This document shows positions 4,999-7,216 of a DNA stretch of 7,216 bases, in pieces. The stretch covers positions 1 through 7,216 of the forward strand of contig CANHUD010000120.1 in NCBI GenBank assembly GCA_947463665.1, in the 5' to 3' direction. A program made the position numbers and the translations under genes. Every line of letters begins with the position of its first letter. Position 1 is the first letter of the stretch. Source of the stretch: Sphingobacteriales bacterium (GTDB taxonomy: Bacteria; Bacteroidota; Bacteroidia; Chitinophagales; Chitinophagaceae). The notes beneath the pieces were generated by a model. The model worked only from the letters and a program-made list of their open reading frames with translations. It did no database searches and was not told the DNA's origin.

Positions 4999-7216
4999 TT
5001 AGAAATCAAGATTTACACCGAATACAAAGGTGCGCGGACGAGGATACATCTGGTTGTCGATCCCGCCGTTCACTTCCGGATCCAGTCCGGTGTATTTTGT
5101 GATCACAAACGCATTCTGCACGTTGCCATACAAACGCATCCGAATGTTCTTGAACACTTCACCGGCATCGTATCCGATGTTAATGTTATCCATGCGGAAG
5201 AACGAAGCATTCTGGATGTAGTAATCACTGAAATACTGGTTGTTCGCAAAACCGGTACGCAGATAATCCGCACTGGCATTGCCGATCCATCCCAGCGGAT
5301 TCATTACCTGACGCAGTACGCCGTTGTTGCTTTCCAGGTTGTTGTAGATATAGTTGCCGAGATTGATACGGGCAACAAATCCACCACTCCATTTGCCTAC
5401 GGAAAGGTTGGAGAACAGACCGAGGAACATGCGCGGATCAGGTGCCTGGTAGCGATACAGATCGTTGTCGTTGATCACGCCATCGCGGTTCAGATCTTCA
5501 TACAGACCTTCAATAGGCTTGCCATTGGCGTTGTACACCTGCTTGCGCACATAGAAGGTATTGGGACGATGCCCTACAGAATGAATCTGGATGGTGTTAC
5601 CGGTACCACCGGAAATACCTCCCACAGGATTGCCCTTGAAAGAAGGATCCGGATTCAGCAACAGATTGGTGATCTTCGGATCGATATAAGTGAAGTTACC
5701 ACCGATCTCCCAGTTGATCTTATTGGTACGAATGGGATTCAGGTTCAACGTAAATTCAATACCCTTGCTTTCGATATTACCCACATTGGTGAGTAACTGG
5801 TTGGAGAAGTTGGTACCGAGCGCGATGGGCACCACACTCAGCAGGTCTTCCGTCTTCCGCTGGAATACATCCACCGAACCGTTGATCCGGTTGTCGAAGA
5901 AACCGAAATCCAATGCCAGGTTGATGTTCTGTGTAGTTTCCCAACGCAGGTTCGGATCATATGCACTCGGACGGAACATCGTCACGAATTCATTACCGAA
6001 CTGATATTGAGCAGAATTGTTCCCCAATGAATACCGCGGCAGGTAGCCATAGAAATCAATACCATCCTGCTGACCGGTGATACCCCAGCCCGCACGGAAT
6101 TTCAGGTTACTAACCACTTTGGAGTTCTTCAGGAAGCCTTCGTCGTTAATCTTCCAGGCAAAGGCCGCTGAAGGGAAAATACCCCAGCGGTTGTTCGCGT
6201 TGAAGCGGCTGGTTCCATCTGTACGAACCGTTCCGGTAAGTACATATTTATCGGCGATGGTCCAATTCATACGACCATAGTAGGAAATAAGTGTATACTG
6301 TGACTCTGACGTTGAGAACTGAGGTTCAGTGTTTGGTCTCATCGAACCATCAAAGCGATAATCCGCGAAATTACGGCTGCTGAACAGGAAGTCCTGGTAA
6401 CCGGTACCGGCCATGATGTCGAAGCGACTGGCCAGTGCTTTCACGTCTTTCACATAGTTCAGGTAGAAATCCATCAGCAGGTTGCGGCGGGCGCTCACAT
6501 ACTGGTTGTTAACCCCACCGTAGTGGTTCACTTTAAATGGATTTTCGGCGATGTCCCAGCGGCGATAGGTAGAAGCGGCACTATCCGGCACCACAACGGT
6601 TCCTTCTCCGCGCTGTACATCATATCCCAGGTTGAGGTTGGCACGCAGTCCTTTGATGAACGGCATGTTGTAATCCAGCTGCAGGTTACCGATACTGCGC
6701 AATACATTGCTGCGGTCATCGCGCATTTCCAGCAGCCCCAGCGGGTTGGCCGGACTCAGATCTGCCGGAGGCGCTCCGCTCGCACCGTTGTTGATATAGG
6801 TGAAGAACCCTCCAAAACGGGGGCTTCCGGAATAAACCGGCTTGGTAGGATCGAAGGCGATGGCACTTCCGATCGCGCCTTCATCGGCAAAACGATTGGC
6901 GGTGCGGGCACCTTTGATGTTGACATCTACTTTCAGGTTATTGTTCAGCAGACGGGGGCTCAGGTTGATGCCGATGGTCTGCCGCTGGAAATTGCTGGTC
7001 TTGAGGATACCATCCTGGTTGAGGTAGCCACCAGACACGCGGAAAGGCAATTTGCCCTTCAGGGCGGCACCGGAAGCGCTCAGGTTCACGTCCTGCGCCA
7101 GTGCTCTTGTATAAATCACATCCTGCCAGTCGGTATTCACATTGCCCAGCTTGGCTACATCCGCAGCGGTACCTTTTTCGGTAACAATGCGGCGAATGTC
7201 TTCTCCACCGAGCACA
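4999..7216 (-). CDS. SusC/RagA-family TonB-dependent outer-membrane transporter (5' end outside window)
   Basis: The frame is open to the right edge, so only the C-terminal 738 or so residues are visible. The GTG at 7215-7213 is an internal Val codon, not a start. Typical SusC proteins are about 1000 residues, so roughly 250-300 are missing: signal peptide, carboxypeptidase-D-regulatory-like domain, TonB box and most of the plug. The visible part begins at the end of the plug (VLGGEDIRRI) and includes the family motif NTDWQD (27-32) and NQDGILKTSNF, then a long beta-barrel rich in alternating aromatic strands. It also has the periplasmic-turn motif DLNRDGVINDND (about 5461-5500), YTGLDPEVNGG and a C-terminal FGVNLDF. 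The terminal Phe is the usual outer-membrane beta-barrel insertion signal. It should import an oligosaccharide or peptide captured by the adjacent SusD lipoprotein, powered by TonB-ExbBD. No frameshift or stop interrupts the visible part. Confidence 0.96.
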   Translation of the reverse strand, partial: VLGGEDIRRIVTEKGTAADVAKLGNVNTDWQDVIYTRALAQDVNLSASGAALKGKLPFRVSGGYLNQDGILKTSNFQRQTIGINLSPRLLNNNLKVDVNIKGARTANRFADEGAIGSAIAFDPTKPVYSGSPRFGGFFTYINNGASGAPPADLSPANPLGLLEMRDDRSNVLRSIGNLQLDYNMPFIKGLRANLNLGYDVQRGEGTVVVPDSAASTYRRWDIAENPFKVNHYGGVNNQYVSARRNLLMDFYLNYVKDVKALASRFDIMAGTGYQDFLFSSRNFADYRFDGSMRPNTEPQFSTSESQYTLISYYGRMNWTIADKYVLTGTVRTDGTSRFNANNRWGIFPSAAFAWKINDEGFLKNSKVVSNLKFRAGWGITGQQDGIDFYGYLPRYSLGNNSAQYQFGNEFVTMFRPSAYDPNLRWETTQNINLALDFGFFDNRINGSVDVFQRKTEDLLSVVPIALGTNFSNQLLTNVGNIESKGIEFTLNLNPIRTNKINWEIGGNFTYIDPKITNLLLNPDPSFKGNPVGGISGGTGNTIQIHSVGHRPNTFYVRKQVYNANGKPIEGLYEDLNRDGVINDNDLYRYQAPDPRMFLGLFSNLSVGKWSGGFVARINLGNYIYNNLESNNGVLRQVMNPLGWIGNASADYLRTGFANNQYFSDYYIQNASFFRMDNINIGYDAGEVFKNIRMRLYGNVQNAFVITKYTGLDPEVNGGIDNQMYPRPRTFVFGVNLDF

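Overview
The window looks like a stretch of Bacteroidota chromosome. It most likely comes from a Chitinophagaceae-type organism. This is inferred from the SusC/SusD/SusE outer-membrane module, the lipoprotein signal peptides, the near absence of Shine-Dalgarno sequences, and an RlmH that ends in the YHH-type tail usual for the phylum. No sequence search was possible, so the taxonomic level is a judgement.

Left part (1-1323): the first 128 bases hold the 5' end of a minus-strand gene. It encodes a secreted protein whose visible N-terminus resembles the large zinc-dependent metalloproteases (DUF5118/DUF5117 type) of Bacteroidota. An 82-base divergent spacer separates it from two plus-strand genes only 9 bases apart. 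These are rlmH (23S rRNA pseudouridine-1915 N3-methyltransferase) and a six-helix rhomboid-family intramembrane serine protease with its catalytic residues intact.

Junction (1324-1386): the plus-strand pair and the minus-strand operon converge here. A 13-bp hairpin followed by a U-run, read on the minus strand, is a clear intrinsic terminator for the minus-strand operon.

Right part (1387-7216): a tightly packed minus-strand operon reads, in transcription order, susC-like TonB-dependent transporter (5' end outside the window), susD-like lipoprotein, a short SusE-like lipoprotein with one C-terminal binding module, and a longer SusE-like lipoprotein with two tandem modules. The gaps are about 20, 19 (or 7) and 21 bases. 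SusC and SusD should form the lidded outer-membrane importer. The two SusE-like lipoproteins probably act as accessory glycan-binding proteins. The window shows no glycoside hydrolase, SusR-type regulator or ECF-sigma/anti-sigma pair, so the substrate cannot be named.

I found no convincing undescribed system. The points most worth a second look are the unequal module counts of the two SusE paralogues, the old but strictly conserved internal duplication in the longer one, and the one-sided terminator at the convergent junction. There are no RNA genes, insertion sequences, CRISPR arrays or gene-free stretches over 300 bases.
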